Shown: positions 54,991-64,000 of the stretch, piece by piece
Position numbering within the stretch: the first letter of the stretch is position 1
Layout of the letters: the number at the start of each line of letters is the position of its first letter
Assembly: GCA_948567375.1 (NCBI GenBank)
Contig: OX419755.1
Span: forward strand, 39,189,001-39,253,000
Source of the DNA: Lunularia cruciata
Taxonomy: Eukaryota > Streptophyta > Marchantiopsida > Lunulariales > Lunulariaceae
Reading direction: 5' to 3'
Length of the DNA stretch: 64,000 nt
Made by a program: the position numbers and the translations under genes
The notes under the pieces: model-generated
What the model was told of the DNA's origin: nothing
What the model saw: the letters and a program-made list of their open reading frames with translations, nothing else
Database searches by the model: none

Positions 54991-55216
54991 ACGGCTTCTA
55001 GAAGGAAACTTCTTGAGAAGCTTCCTAGTTAACTTGGCTTGCACTCTAAGAAAGCGGCTTGAGGAAACTTCTTGAGAAGCTTCTCAAGGGCCTTGTATGC
55101 TATATATAAATACCAAAGCCAAAGCTCATGCTAGGCATTCGGAGTTTTCACTCATTCAAGTGTCCCAATGTGAGTTTCCATTCTCTTATTTCTCTCCTCG
55201 GATTTGGTCTTTTACA
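54991..55216 (+). repeat. 3' LTR of A2, second piece
   Basis: It resumes at CTTCTAGAAGG and ends TCTTTTACA, matching 43206-43446. It holds TATATATAAATA (55101-55112), a better TATA box than the CCTATAAATA of the 5' LTR. Confidence 0.9.
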
Positions 55217-55221
55217 CTCGC

Positions 55222-55804
55222 CAAGGATCCACCAGTCTCCCTAAGCTCTCTAAAGATGGATGCATGTGAGACGCTATTAAAAGCGTTCTCAACATCCACC
55301 TGTAGGACGACCCACTCCGGATGGATATCTAGGAGTGCTCTAATGCCTAGAGATATAGCCTCGCATCCTCCCGGTGTAGCTACTCCAAACTGATGTGGAC
55401 TAAAGTGTTGTCGAAAGTGAGAACGATGCTGAAGTACAATGGTACGACTGACCAAACGCAAAAAGATCTCTCCAATAGCGATCGGTCTAATGTCTCTTGT
55501 GTCCTTCTCCATCGCGAGAAGTCGACTAGCACCTAACACCCGACTAACAGACATAGGAATGTTTCCTCTCACTACTATTGTAGCATCTGTCTGGAAGCAA
55601 TCTCTAAGGTGCTCATAAACCATCCCTGACAAGCCTCCTGAGGAAAGGCGAGGGGCAATGCAAATGCTTGTGCAAATAGCGACCTATCAAGACATAAAGA
55701 CTGCTCAAGTTGATAATCTAAGACCTCTAGTGGTAATCCCTCTAAGATCTCTAGTGGTAATCCCTCTGCTGTTGGATGTAGTGAGCATAGGGAAGAAATG
55801 GTCT
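55222..55804 (-). pseudogene. LINE RT, N-terminal half
   Basis: The open frame 55632 to 55222 gives the RT fingers and first palm motifs: RPIAIGEIFLRL, QFGVATPGGCEA, and VLQVDVENAFNSVS with the first catalytic Asp (the D after QV). Upstream to 55804 there is coding-like sequence with a short tandem duplication (CTCTAGTGGTAATCCCTCT twice, near 55717 and 55744). The frame continues at 43046 on the other side of A2. Confidence 0.8.
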
Positions 55805-55814
55805 CAAACTAAAC
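55805..55814 (+). other. LINE target-site duplication, 5' side
   Basis: CAAACTAAAC, exact copy of 41079-41088. To its right the host locus resumes. Confidence 0.65.
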
Positions 55815-56669
55815 CGGTGATGTGAGCCCCATATGGGAACAGAACATGTTTCTAAATGGCGACGGAGCTCGTCGACGCCATCACATAACCATGTAAGCAC
55901 GAGTTGACTCCGTTATAGCAACCACGTAACCAGTCGCTAGGAAACTCCTGTACGTGCAGTACAGGTAACGCTGTACATACATTCCTAAACTCGGTGACAC
56001 ACATCCTACCGCAGCGCAGAACTGTTCCATGTCATGAGTGCGAATGTCATGACGGTAGCGGGAAGGAAGTGGAAGACTTCCTTTCTCCCGGATGAAAAAC
56101 GTGAATCGTAGAAACCTACTACCGGTACACTCTTAGAAACTAGGGGATTGAAACCCGTAATGGTTCGAACTTCGAACTTGAACCAAGGGTTAGAAGTCAA
56201 TGGTCATGAACAAAGTGCGTTCGAGTCGTTGTAGGTCAGGATTTGTCTTGTCTCAATCTTGATTTTTTCGAATTTGAGATTACTCGCGTCTTTAAGTTTT
56301 GCTCAGCGATTGAAATTTCAAAGTGAATCACGACTTCGGTACGTGCAGATGCTGTTTGAGTGTTGCAGTACTTTGTTCTCGTTTGACTCGTCGATAGACC
56401 TTCACTCAGTTGCGGCAGCCTTCTGTCGGTGAATTGTTGGTCGTTTGAGTCAGTTTCGGGAGGGAAGGTGGGGGTTGTTGTGCATGGTGTCATCTGAAGT
56501 ACCTCAGAAGGTTTACATCTTCGCAATTCGGATTTGGCTTCAATTGCAACTTGCAACCCCAGAGTTAGGGTTTGAGGGAAAGTTAGATTGGTGCGTTCAG
56601 AGAGATCGAAGGAGAAGTATCGGACAATTTTTGTGAGAGCGAATTCAATATCGGATATTTTGCTCTACT
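55815..56669. other. Upstream region and leader of the membrane-protein gene
   Basis: Low-repeat sequence of higher GC than the transposons. No further gene is seen. A self-complementary stretch CTGTACGTGCAGTACAG lies at about 55948-55964. The last ~250 bp probably are promoter and 5' leader of the gene at 56670. Confidence 0.45.
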
Positions 56670-57230
56670 ATGTATTCAAATCCCCAATGTGATCACAAGG
56701 CTAAGGGGATGAAAGTGAAACATCTGGTACAGCTGGTGACTCTTACGGTGTTGTTCACTTGGTTGTTGTACCAGCTCAATAGTTCGCACAAAGTGAAGGT
56801 TGCTTACTTGCGTATGAAGGTCGATGACGTTTATGATGATGGTGCAGGGTTTCTCGATGCAAACGAGCTTGTAGATGAAAGCTTTGGCGACGATGCTGAA
56901 CTGGGGGATGAACTTATCACTCGTAATATGATAAGAAGGACAAGCATTTACCCAACAGAGTTGAGAGAAATTGAACGTGAAGAGAATAACAATGAAGTAG
57001 ATGAGCTGGACCAAGTTGGAGATGAGGGTGATGATTCTGGCGAAGGTGACGGTGGGGAAGATGCTATCAATTTCTTCGATCATGAAGAGCACGTAAGCAG
57101 GATTGAAGAGATTGAAACTGAGGGAGACCTGAGGGACGAGGTAGTGCAGGACAAAACCGTGGCCGAAACGTTTGAAGCTCTTGAACAACCAGGACAAGTG
57201 CAGTCACTAAAACCAGATCCTACGAGCTGA
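56670..57230 (+). CDS. Acidic single-pass membrane protein, unknown function
   Basis: 186 codons, single exon. A short basic N-terminus (KAKGMKVKH) precedes a hydrophobic segment at about residues 18-36 (LVQLVTLTVLFTWLLYQL), then a long acidic tail with runs of D and E (DEGDDSGEGDGGEDA near 120-134). A type-II signal-anchor topology is likely, with the tail in the Golgi/ER lumen or outside. The HLVQL...WLLYQ pattern with a following acidic tail resembles a plant family of unnamed proteins, but I cannot name a member. The start is chosen at the first ATG (56670-56672). The next gene begins 437 bp downstream on the same strand. Confidence 0.7.
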   Translation: MYSNPQCDHKAKGMKVKHLVQLVTLTVLFTWLLYQLNSSHKVKVAYLRMKVDDVYDDGAGFLDANELVDESFGDDAELGDELITRNMIRRTSIYPTELREIEREENNNEVDELDQVGDEGDDSGEGDGGEDAINFFDHEEHVSRIEEIETEGDLRDEVVQDKTVAETFEALEQPGQVQSLKPDPTS

Positions 57231-57667
57231 CGATCCGAGCGGTTTCGGGTTCGAGGTTTGGTCGAGATTAGGTCTCTTGCTGCTACTCAACTTGGAAACT
57301 TTATTGGAAGGACTGGCATAAAGACTTGGTTCTTGTATGTTTGTGATATAGACACACGCTCTGAATCAGGGGATTAATGAGGACCCTAAGGAAGGTGGAA
57401 GCTGCAGAATTGTGAATATTGAGTGAAGCAAGCGGATTAAAACTCTAAAGAAGGGTGAACCCTCAACCTTAGGTTGCTGGAAGTTACGCTGTGAAGTTTG
57501 GCGCCACAAGTCATTTTTGGACGAGTAAATTTCTGAATTTCAGGATTTGCTCGGAGAAAAGAGGAGTCTTTAGACGGCTATCAAGAGGGCACTGTTGTCG
57601 CAGACGGCAGAGTTGGGAATGCTCTCATCGCTGACGCTGGGAATTGAGAACTTGATGTAATGGAGTG
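57231..57667. other. Intergenic region and leader of the glycosylase gene
   Basis: No open frame of note. An in-frame TGA at 57653-57655 precedes the ATG at 57668, which supports that start. Confidence 0.5.
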
Positions 57668-59332
57668 ATGCATCAGTTTGGAGGAGGAATCACAGGAATA
57701 ACGAAAATTGCAGGTGCAGATCTTTCGCAGTTAGTGTTTCGGAGGATTTTGAGTTCGCGCACGAAATCGGTTTCACGGACAGCAGTGACTAAGGCTGTAG
57801 ATCAATCAATGTCGAATTCTGGTAAAGAAGGCAGAAAGTTTACGCTTACAGATGGAAAATTACCCTTTCGTGTACGTAAAGGGGATCATCCAATACCTGA
57901 AAAGCAACCGGTTGAAGTTGCCTGCAAGAATGAAAACTCTTCACAGGGACAGATGAATCTTTTTGAAGTTAATGGCTCCGCGACTTCTTCGGAGTCGTTG
58001 TCTATTACTGCAACTAGTCTGACCATATCGAATGGAGAATATTCAACTGAGAGGAGACGCTCCAGGCGAGGTGCTCCGTCAGAGCAAGGCTTGGGAGTGG
58101 CTTTTACTCGATCTGAGTTTCGAAATGTTTCTCGGAGAAAGAACGCTCTCTCGACACCGACGCTCTGGACAGGAGAAGAGCTGCCTTCCACTTCGAGAGA
58201 TATTTTAGAGGATTCTGCGATTGACTACTGGCACTCCTCCCTCTCTGACACTGGAGGTACTTGTCTGGTGATATATTAAGTACAGAAGCTACGAGAGTTA
58301 CATGTGTTTCGAACAGAATATTAATCTTGGAAGTTTAAGATGAATCTGTGCGAGTAATGCTTATGGTCGTAGGATTATGAAGTGATGCATTCTAGCTTCA
58401 GTTGGTCTCCTGAGAGGATAGGACATTAGAGGAGACTGGAAATCAAAACCATTCATCATATGCCGAGTCAGCCAACATCATCAAAAATCTTTCTGAAGTG
58501 CTGAAGTGGTTTCAAATGTGTAGTGGTAGCTCGTGCGCCAATTGATCGAGTGGCGACTGCAAGCCTGCTTGCTGCCGAAGAAGTGTTTACAGCTATCGAG
58601 CATCTGAAAATTGTGGACTCGAGACTAAGAACTGTGATCGAAATGCATGAAGGACCTAAGTTCGAGAAGTGTAGTAGCGCCTTTACTTCATTGGCTCGGA
58701 GTATTGTGTTTCAACAACTTGGCACAAAAGCTGCTTCCGCGATCTTTGGCAGGGTGGTAGCCCTCTGTGGGGTACTTGCCTAACTTCGCCTTTTAATCCA
58801 TTTTCTCGCTGTTTCACACCTACTAACACGTTTCAGTGACAATTATGATGGACGACACGTACTCAGGTAATCGGGTCATGAGACAAAATTGAAGATGTTT
58901 GTCGTCTTGCAGGGTCTGGATAATCTTCAACCGGTGACAGTTTCAGAGTTTTCAAAGGCCCAACTAAGAGCTGTAGGGATCTCGGAGCGAAAAGCAGGTT
59001 ACCTTCATGATTTAGCAGCCCATTTCTTGTCGGGAAACCTGTCAGATTTGTCCATTCACGATATGGATGATGACAAGCTAATGAAGTCTTTAACAGCAGT
59101 GAAGGGACTAGGAGTGTGGTCCGTGCACATGTTCATGCTGTTCTCGCTCCACAGGCCAAATGTGCTGCCGATAGGGGACTTAGGTGTTCGTAAGGGTTTC
59201 CAGAAGTTGTATGAGTTGAAAGCACTACCATCCTCTGCCGAGATGGAGAAACTTTCAGTCCGTTGGCAACCTTACAGGTCAATAGGATCTTGGTACATGT
59301 GGCGTGTCTTGGATATGACCCTTCCTTTTTAA
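57668..59332 (+). CDS. DNA-3-methyladenine glycosylase, AlkA-like (HhH-GPD), three exons
   Basis: Exons 57668-58256, 58524-58771 and 58913-59332 (418 codons). The GT-AG introns of 267 and 141 bp are in phase 1 and phase 0, and the reading frame is continuous across both. The enzyme removes alkylated bases from DNA and starts base excision repair in the nucleus. Exon 1 (196 residues) is a basic, Ser/Thr-rich extension. Exon 2 has the start of the glycosylase fold (FTSLARSIVFQQLGTKAAS). Exon 3 has the helix-hairpin-helix (about residues 339-355, LTAVKGLGVWSVHMFM) and the catalytic Asp in LPIGDLGVRKGF (about residue 368), then the WQPYRSIGSWYMWR end typical of plant members. All key residues are present. 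An alternative acceptor 6 bp further in would drop two residues. Confidence 0.87.
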
Positions 59333-59334
59333 GA

Positions 59335-59345
59335 AAATGTGCTTC
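59335..59345 (+). other. Target-site duplication of LINE fragment, left
   Basis: AAATGTGCTTC, repeated exactly at 59441-59451. It begins two bases after the glycosylase stop codon. Confidence 0.88.
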
Positions 59346-59440
59346 ATGGGCTTAGCCCCATGTTACCTTTTTTTCTCTCCCTTGTACGGCTTGATGGGGT
59401 CTTCCCATCCTTCGTTTTTCCTACGCGGTCGCCTTTTTTC
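59346..59440 (+). mobile_element. 95-bp 5'-truncated LINE copy in the glycosylase 3' UTR
   Basis: In reverse complement it matches the 3' end of the LINE at 41101-41195 (about 88% alike): GGCTTAGCCCCATGTTACC, CGGCTTGATGGGGTCTTCCC, CCTACGCGGTC, then CC and T6. It is flanked by an 11-bp target duplication. It starts at the small stem ATGGGC-TTA-GCCCCAT, so reverse transcription may have stopped there. It lies in the transcribed 3' region of the glycosylase gene and could supply or disturb 3'-end signals. Confidence 0.88.
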
Positions 59441-59451
59441 AAATGTGCTTC
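59441..59451 (+). other. Target-site duplication of LINE fragment, right
   Basis: AAATGTGCTTC, second copy. Confidence 0.88.
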
Positions 59452-61384
59452 CTCGTATCCTCTCAGTGTCGTTCTCACTTATTCTAGAGTGAGGTTGATT
59501 ACATTTCCTCCTTGTTGAACTTACAGTGAGGTACCTTTTGTTTCTCAAGTGGAGTGTTTGGAAGTGAAGTTGTGGGATATAGTTTGGATCATCTGTACCA
59601 TTCTTATCACTTGATAAGATTGTAGTATAATGCAGTTGGAAAAGACGCAGGTGGGAAGAAAATATTAAAGATGGATCGAGCGAGCCGCGCCGGAGAACGC
59701 TAAGTTTTGCGGGTCCTTCAGTTTAAGTGAGAATTATATCGACTCTTCTTCGAGTTTATACATGCCTAGAAACCACAAACGCAAGTATCTAGAAAGCGGT
59801 GGGAGCATTGTCCACAGTATTCCCGACCTGAAGTATCATGACTCCCAAGTTTTGGTGCTTGTATAGTTGGATATTCAATGATCATTGATTTTCTTTAGAC
59901 GGAGCCAACCCTCGGAACTGCACTGCCATTTCGTTGATGCTGGTGATGTTACAAGTGCTTGTACTCAATAACGTGTATACCGTACGTTAGTAATCCTGAA
60001 TTCTTCGAGCTGCCCATGACATGTCCTGGTCCCGCTGAAACCAGACATTTGGATGTCTACACTCAACCAACCTCTTCGGCTTTCGGGTGGTGGTTAAAGT
60101 TTAGTTTCCGTGTAACAAGACAGTTTTCTGTGCTCCAGCTCGGCAGGCTATCAAGCCGCTTGCAGTTGCGTATCCTTAGCATTGTCCAAGATTGGATATT
60201 TACGATCAAAACTTTTAACGATGGAGGGAGAACTCGAACAAATTAAACTCTTAATCTTGTCGTTTGAGAGTTTCCGGATGAAACTTTTTGGACTAGAAGA
60301 GAAGTACGATCTATGCGAGTATGTGAAACGATAAGTGCGCAGGACCTCGATGCAAGTACCCACTAACCTAAGAACCCTCCTCATCAACTTTAAAATTTCC
60401 AGCTGTGCGCAGTCCTCACACTGCGCGTCCCCTCTCTAAGTCCAGAATCCGGAATTCATGTATCGAAGGGGTGGTAGTAAGACGCATCTGCCAGTGACTT
60501 CCTTGGCAGCTTATGTGCTGCACTTGGCAATGAGTAGCAGTATCACGTCAAGGAGAAAATTCGTTGCACCCACCTCCTCCCTACAGAACGAAGAAGGCAA
60601 CTCACAGCACAGAAAACAGTACTTGGTCCGCAAGATCCTTAAAGTTGGCGTCTGTATGAGATTCCTGGAAGAGTGAACAGCGAAGTGCAGGGTTTCAAGA
60701 CTTAATTAACAAAACCTACGCTGAAAAGTATTACTCTAACCACACTATGGGGAGATTGATCGTCTCATTGCATATGTTCTCGCCACTCGAGTTCGGCCAT
60801 ACAAGCGCAACGACAGCATCTTACGTTAAGTAGCCGAGGCCCCACTGAATTAATTGATAAACACGCCTGGCAGTTCAAGTGCGGCTATGTCTTGACAAGT
60901 GGGTACCACTCCGTTGCCATCCTCCAAAACCTAAAAACGAGGACGAATGAAAGAGGGTATACAAGCTGTTTTAAGTCTTGCTGGTGTAGGGGAGGACGCC
61001 CAAAGTTGAGAATCGTTCTATGCAGTCTGGATTACTGTGAAGATGCCTATCCACAGCCAACACATCTACAGGTGCTAGAACGTAAATCCTCAGACAAGGA
61101 CAGTGAAATTTGATTGTTAAATTTTCCACAGAGGTGTAAGGTGCAACCCCTGAACCTGTCACTCTTTCACATGATCGTGCAATCACCGGTGCAAATAGAA
61201 TTCCCACCACCGCGAGTGAAAGAAAAGAGTTGTGATACAGTAAATCACCACCAGACAGAATTCCCAGAAACTTGTCATTGTAAATTGACTTAAATGACAT
61301 ATCCTATACGGAGTGATCTAGTACTATGGTCAAAACTACCATGACTATGATACGTAGCGACATAACGCAGCCAAGAACCTGAAA
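59452..61384. other. Intergenic region between glycosylase and RPS16
   Basis: Low-repeat sequence with short open frames only (for example 59959-60246, 60458-60676, 60892-61113), none with a recognisable domain or codon pattern. No tRNA or other RNA gene was recognised. It holds the 3' ends of the two convergent genes. Confidence 0.5.
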
Positions 61385-61807
61385 TCAACGGTAAGACTTC
61401 TGGAATCTGGAACGGGCACCCCGTCCTCCGAATTTCTTTGGCTCGCACCGACGAGGATCGGCTACCAGAAGAGTCCTGTCATATCGCACTAGCAGGTCCT
61501 TGATCTCCTTCTTCGACTGCTCGTCAACGTACTTCTGGAAATACGCGACCAATGCCTTTGCAATACTTTGCCTGATAGCGTAGATCTGTGAAGTGTGACC
61601 TCCTCCCCTCACGCGAATACGCATGTCTACATTTGCAAATCGTTGGCGGCCCAATAAAAGGATGGGCTCAAATGCCTTATACCTCAAAATTTCAGGCTCC
61701 ACAAGCTCGATGGGGCATCCATTAATTTTGATGAGACCTCTACCCTTCTTACAGTAGGTCACAGCAACGGCCGTTTTTTTACGGCCAAAACACTGCACAG
61801 ACTCCAT
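61385..61807 (-). CDS. RPS16: 40S ribosomal protein S16 (uS9)
   Basis: 140 codons in one exon, close to the normal plant length of ~145. It begins [16 protein letters not shown] and ends SRFQKSYR. The S9-family signature [19 protein letters not shown] lies at about residues 67-85. The conserved basic C-terminal tail, which reaches the P-site tRNA anticodon, is complete, and the frame has no break. The protein is part of the small ribosomal subunit head in the cytosol. A telo-box stands 184 bp upstream and a pyrimidine tract lies near the likely transcript start. The gene faces the glycosylase gene tail to tail. Confidence 0.97.
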   Translation of the reverse strand: MESVQCFGRKKTAVAVTYCKKGRGLIKINGCPIELVEPEILRYKAFEPILLLGRQRFANVDMRIRVRGGGHTSQIYAIRQSIAKALVAYFQKYVDEQSKKEIKDLLVRYDRTLLVADPRRCEPKKFGGRGARSRFQKSYR

Positions 61808-61931
61808 GTCCTCCCGCTCCGCTTCTCAGCAGCTCGCAATCTGATTTGATCTGCAAGCCTCTCACTTGTTCCTGTCAAAATTTCTCGATCTCTCCTAACA
61901 CCCTACTCTGAAGCTCGCTCATGTATGATGG

Positions 61932-61949
61932 AGCAAGGAAAGAGAGGGT
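61932..61949 (-). promoter_or_regulatory. Pyrimidine-rich start-site tract of RPS16
   Basis: On the minus strand CCCTCTCTTTCCTTGCTCC, about 125-140 bp before the start codon. Ribosomal protein transcripts often start in such tracts. The exact start is inferred. Confidence 0.4.
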
Positions 61950-61990
61950 CTTTCGAGCGCAGGCGTCTTAGCCTACCTCGCCACTCTCTG

Positions 61991-61999
61991 AAACCCTAA
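61991..61999 (+). promoter_or_regulatory. Telo-box in the RPS16 promoter
   Basis: AAACCCTAA. This motif is frequent in promoters of plant ribosomal protein and other translation genes, where it acts with other elements to raise expression in dividing cells. The position, 184 bp before the ATG, fits. Confidence 0.75.
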
Positions 62000-62000
62000 A

Positions 62001-62990
62001 GGCGGGTAACATTAACGCGGTGCCCTATAGGATCTGTTCGCCTCGTAGTCGACGGACCTCTAGCTTAATTAACGTTACGCTAACGAAATACTACGCATCC
62101 GTTAACGTCTATGTACATCTACACTCTTTGGAGCGAACAAGAACTACTTCTTTTCAAAAATTTATGAGGAGCTCCCAATAGTAATTTAATCTCTCGCACA
62201 CTCGGAAGGAGGAGTTCATGTGTATGATCTATTGCTACAAGAAATATTGCAGTTCTGATCGACACAATTCACTTACTCTGTTTTACATGTTGGATTTATT
62301 TGTATAATATTTTGTTGGACTTACTATTATACTTATGATGGATGAGAGCAGTGTAATATCTTGTTTCTTTAAAGCAGACATACCACCTAATACAAATTTC
62401 ACCAAATATAAAATTCTTCATGATAGGCCACTCACATTTGTTATTGGCCTTTGATATGTTTTAGAATTGCTTAGATTTATTGAAATCTGTTTTACATACA
62501 ATCAGATTTTTACTAAAATATTTTACCTACTAATTAGGTGTGGCTTCTAACCATCATATCACATTTTGAATTTTTTTACTCAATTATGTAAAAGAATATG
62601 TATCCGACCATCGTCATATGTTACTTTTGCTCCCTACTTATTTACGTAAGATAAGAAAAGAGTTAGCATTGGATGCTCTATCTCCAAAGTATTGTTTTCT
62701 TTGTCATTCCTTGATGTTAGGTCATGTAAGTGAGTATAGATAAGTAGCCTAGGTATTACTATACTCTTTGCAAACACTATTCTCCATATATACTTTATTT
62801 GCTTTACAAACTCTCCATCTACACACTATTGAGTACCTTTTTCCTTTCCTCCATAATTACGGACAAAATGTGTAGTTATAGTTGAGTCCTTCTTTGCTCA
62901 TGCTTTTACTCCTATAAGTTTCTAAAAAAGTGTGCTATAAAGATTGTTTTTAAGCATCTACATGATTCTCTATTTCTAAAAACTCCAAAT
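62001..62990. other. AT-rich spacer
   Basis: No gene recognised. Composition changes from genic to strongly AT-rich near 62150. The right part may contain further, unreadable parts of the LINE relic that follows. Confidence 0.45.
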
Positions 62991-63389
62991 TTTGGAAATC
63001 CACTTCTCTTTGCATTTTTTCAACATATTGTTTTTGATCTTGTGTCCTTTAGAGAAAATGGTTTGCTCTGTGCATCTTGTCTCCTTGTTTTTTTAAAGGA
63101 GATATTTGGTATTTGCTCCATTGCTATTGGGAATTTTTCCCCTTGTTTAGTTTCACATACAATTTGTTTATAACTTTGACACTCCTTTTTTTATCTTATT
63201 TGTCTCTCTCCACATCAATTTAATGTGGTTATTCAAAATGGCTACAAGATGGTTAGTTTTAATATTAGAGCATCTTTGAACATCCATCTTGATTAGATGG
63301 TTGTCCAAGTTGATGTCTCAAATGTCTTCAATACGGTTTCTTCCTCAACTTTATTTTGTGCTCTTTGCTTAACATAGGATCACATCCTT
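62991..63389 (+). pseudogene. Old LINE reverse-transcriptase relic
   Basis: The plus-strand frame gives SIAIGNF (about 63120), LSPHQFNVVIQNGYKMVS (about 63210-63265), IRASLNIHL and VVQVDVSNVFNTVSSS (about 63300-63345). These align block by block with the LINE RT half at 55222-55632 (RPIAIGE, FSPHQFGV, IRALLDIHP, VLQVDVENAFNSVS). Stops and changes are many, so this copy is older. It ends where the LTR of C2 begins. Confidence 0.7.
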
Positions 63390-63841
63390 TGTTAAGCAAC
63401 ATCATGCTCAACATCAAAGAAGTGAGCTCTCTAGAGCTACACTTTGAAGGTATACCACTCTGCTCAACCTAGATCTCCAGCCCTAATGGCACCATTGACG
63501 GGACATTTGACAATATGCATGGTGTAAGTGATAGTGGGTCCCATTGTATGATCAGTAGCCCTAACATAAAATTGGATCAACAACAAGTAGTCCATAATTA
63601 ATTACCAAAATACCTCTTACTACCAACACTACCACTCCAATGTCCAAGCAACCTAGCTTTGGTACTACAAATGTCATGATAATTCTTGTGCGCATATACA
63701 TTGCTACACACCATACATCATTGTCAACATCATACACTATAGAAACACAAATCACACATAAGTCATACATAAACTCCAAAGTGTTACAATCACATCCTAG
63801 CTAGTGGTTAGATCACTCTAACTCCATATAGCCATCTGCTT
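63390..63841 (-). mobile_element. C2: 3' end and LTR of a family-C element
   Basis: The LTR 63390-63788 (minus; TGTAACACTTTGGAG at its start) and ~53 bp of internal 3' sequence (63789-63841, matching the stretch before 10490 in C1). It is cut off at 63842 by the LTR of D3. Confidence 0.8.
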
Positions 63842-64000
63842 TGTGAGCCGGTATGTCTCTCACTCAAGATGAACCTCTGATGGCTATTATGGTAGTGCAC
63901 CATGGACTAAGAAGGCAAGGAACCCCAACTCCATCATACTCTTCCAAGGCTAACACTTCAAGACTCAAGACATTGCTCACTAGAGAACTCAATGAGAGAG
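63842..64000 (-). repeat. D3: family-D LTR, partial at window edge
   Basis: It starts TGTGAGCCGG on the plus strand as in D2's LTRs and continues past the window end. The sequence is about 95% like 27186-27344. It is inserted in C2, and whether it is a solo LTR or the 3' end of a full element lies outside the window. Confidence 0.9.

Larger units (their letters stand above)
43047..55216 (+). mobile_element. A2: family-A Ty3/gypsy chromovirus, with B2 nested in its 3' LTR
   Basis: 5' LTR 43047-43446, Met-type primer site, pre-gag ORF, gag, protease, RT, RNase H, integrase, chromodomain, and a 3' LTR in two pieces (48246-48378 and 54991-55216). It is flanked by CTCGT (43042-43046) and CTCGC (55217-55221), a 5-bp target duplication with one transition. 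It sits inside the RT gene of the minus-strand LINE. Coding frames are broken in gag, RT and integrase. Confidence 0.92.
41089..55804 (-). mobile_element. Non-LTR retrotransposon with restriction-like endonuclease, split by A2
   Basis: The element itself occupies 41089-43046 and 55222-55804 on the minus strand. The 12.2 kb between is the gypsy element A2 (with B2 inside it). Removing A2 and one copy of its 5-bp target duplication joins the two RT halves in the same reading frame. It is flanked by CAAACTAAAC. Its 5' end (high coordinate) is probably truncated, since RT starts close to it. RT and a C-terminal restriction-like endonuclease are visible; no apurinic-type endonuclease is seen. Confidence 0.82.

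Noticed and set aside
56676-57197. 173-codon minus-strand ORF
   Set aside because: It is the mirror of the acidic membrane-protein gene. GAT/GAA-rich sense codons give long antisense frames. The sense frame has a better start and a clear membrane segment.
59959-60246. 95-codon plus-strand ORF between the glycosylase and RPS16
   Set aside because: No domain, no conserved look, and no splice partner. Likely chance.
60458-60676. 72-codon plus-strand ORF
   Set aside because: Short, no recognisable domain, no neighbour that supports it.
1-64000. CRISPR array, bacterial operons, rRNA or tRNA genes
   Set aside because: No spaced identical short repeats, no polycistronic layout, and no tRNA cloverleaf or rRNA sequence recognised. 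Tandem repeats found here are transposon- or satellite-like.

Overview
This looks like nuclear DNA of a land plant. The evidence is an intron-less 40S ribosomal protein S16 gene with a telo-box (AAACCCTAA) upstream, a plant-type DNA-3-methyladenine glycosylase gene with short GT-AG introns, and chromodomain-bearing Ty3/gypsy retrotransposons. The repeat types (a non-LTR element with a restriction-like endonuclease, and a gypsy element carrying a DNA methyltransferase) suggest a seedless plant (bryophyte, lycophyte or fern). That is inference, and the species cannot be fixed from the sequence.

About nine tenths of the window is transposon-derived. I name four Ty3/gypsy families. A is a chromovirus with ~0.4 kb LTRs starting TGTAACAATATGG. 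B is a chromovirus with ~0.74 kb LTRs starting TGTAATACC. C is a family with a C5-methyltransferase and a PHD finger. D is a non-chromovirus, Athila/Tat-like by its integrase, with ~0.69 kb LTRs starting TGTAACACCC. Layout: 1-3208 B1 (minus, partial); 3209-~10960 C1 (plus, decayed); ~10983-11691 B4 LTR; 11692-16369 AT-rich relics; 16370-16654 lone A LTR; ~17124-21154 D1 (plus, lacks its 5' end); 21155-24029 B3 (minus, both ends missing); 24030-27185 AT-rich spacer; 27186-34997 D2 (minus, complete with both LTRs); 35822-36171 PIF/Harbinger relic; ~37014-39600 hAT-like relic split by lone B LTR B5; 39640-41078 spacer with a 250-bp-period duplication; 41089-55804 a three-layer nest in which a non-LTR element (minus) is split by element A2, whose 3' LTR is split by B2.

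The only convincing host genes lie at 55.8-62.0 kb: an acidic single-pass membrane protein, the glycosylase (three exons), and convergent RPS16. A 95-bp LINE 3' fragment with an 11-bp target duplication sits two bases after the glycosylase stop codon. The right edge holds an older LINE relic, a 3' end of C (C2) and an LTR of D (D3) that cuts into C2.

Three observations stand out. Element C1 has the order Gag - protease - C5 cytosine methyltransferase - RT - RNase H - integrase - PHD finger, so a chromatin 'writer' and 'reader' travel in one retrotransposon lineage. Families A, B and D, which belong to different gypsy clades, share a short ORF just after the primer-binding site and before gag, with a common pattern (FG or LG, acidic residue, P, V, Y); it is duplicated in family B. 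The nest at 41-56 kb can be read from its target-site duplications as an insertion history. Nearly all retrotransposon reading frames here are broken, many by C-to-T type changes.
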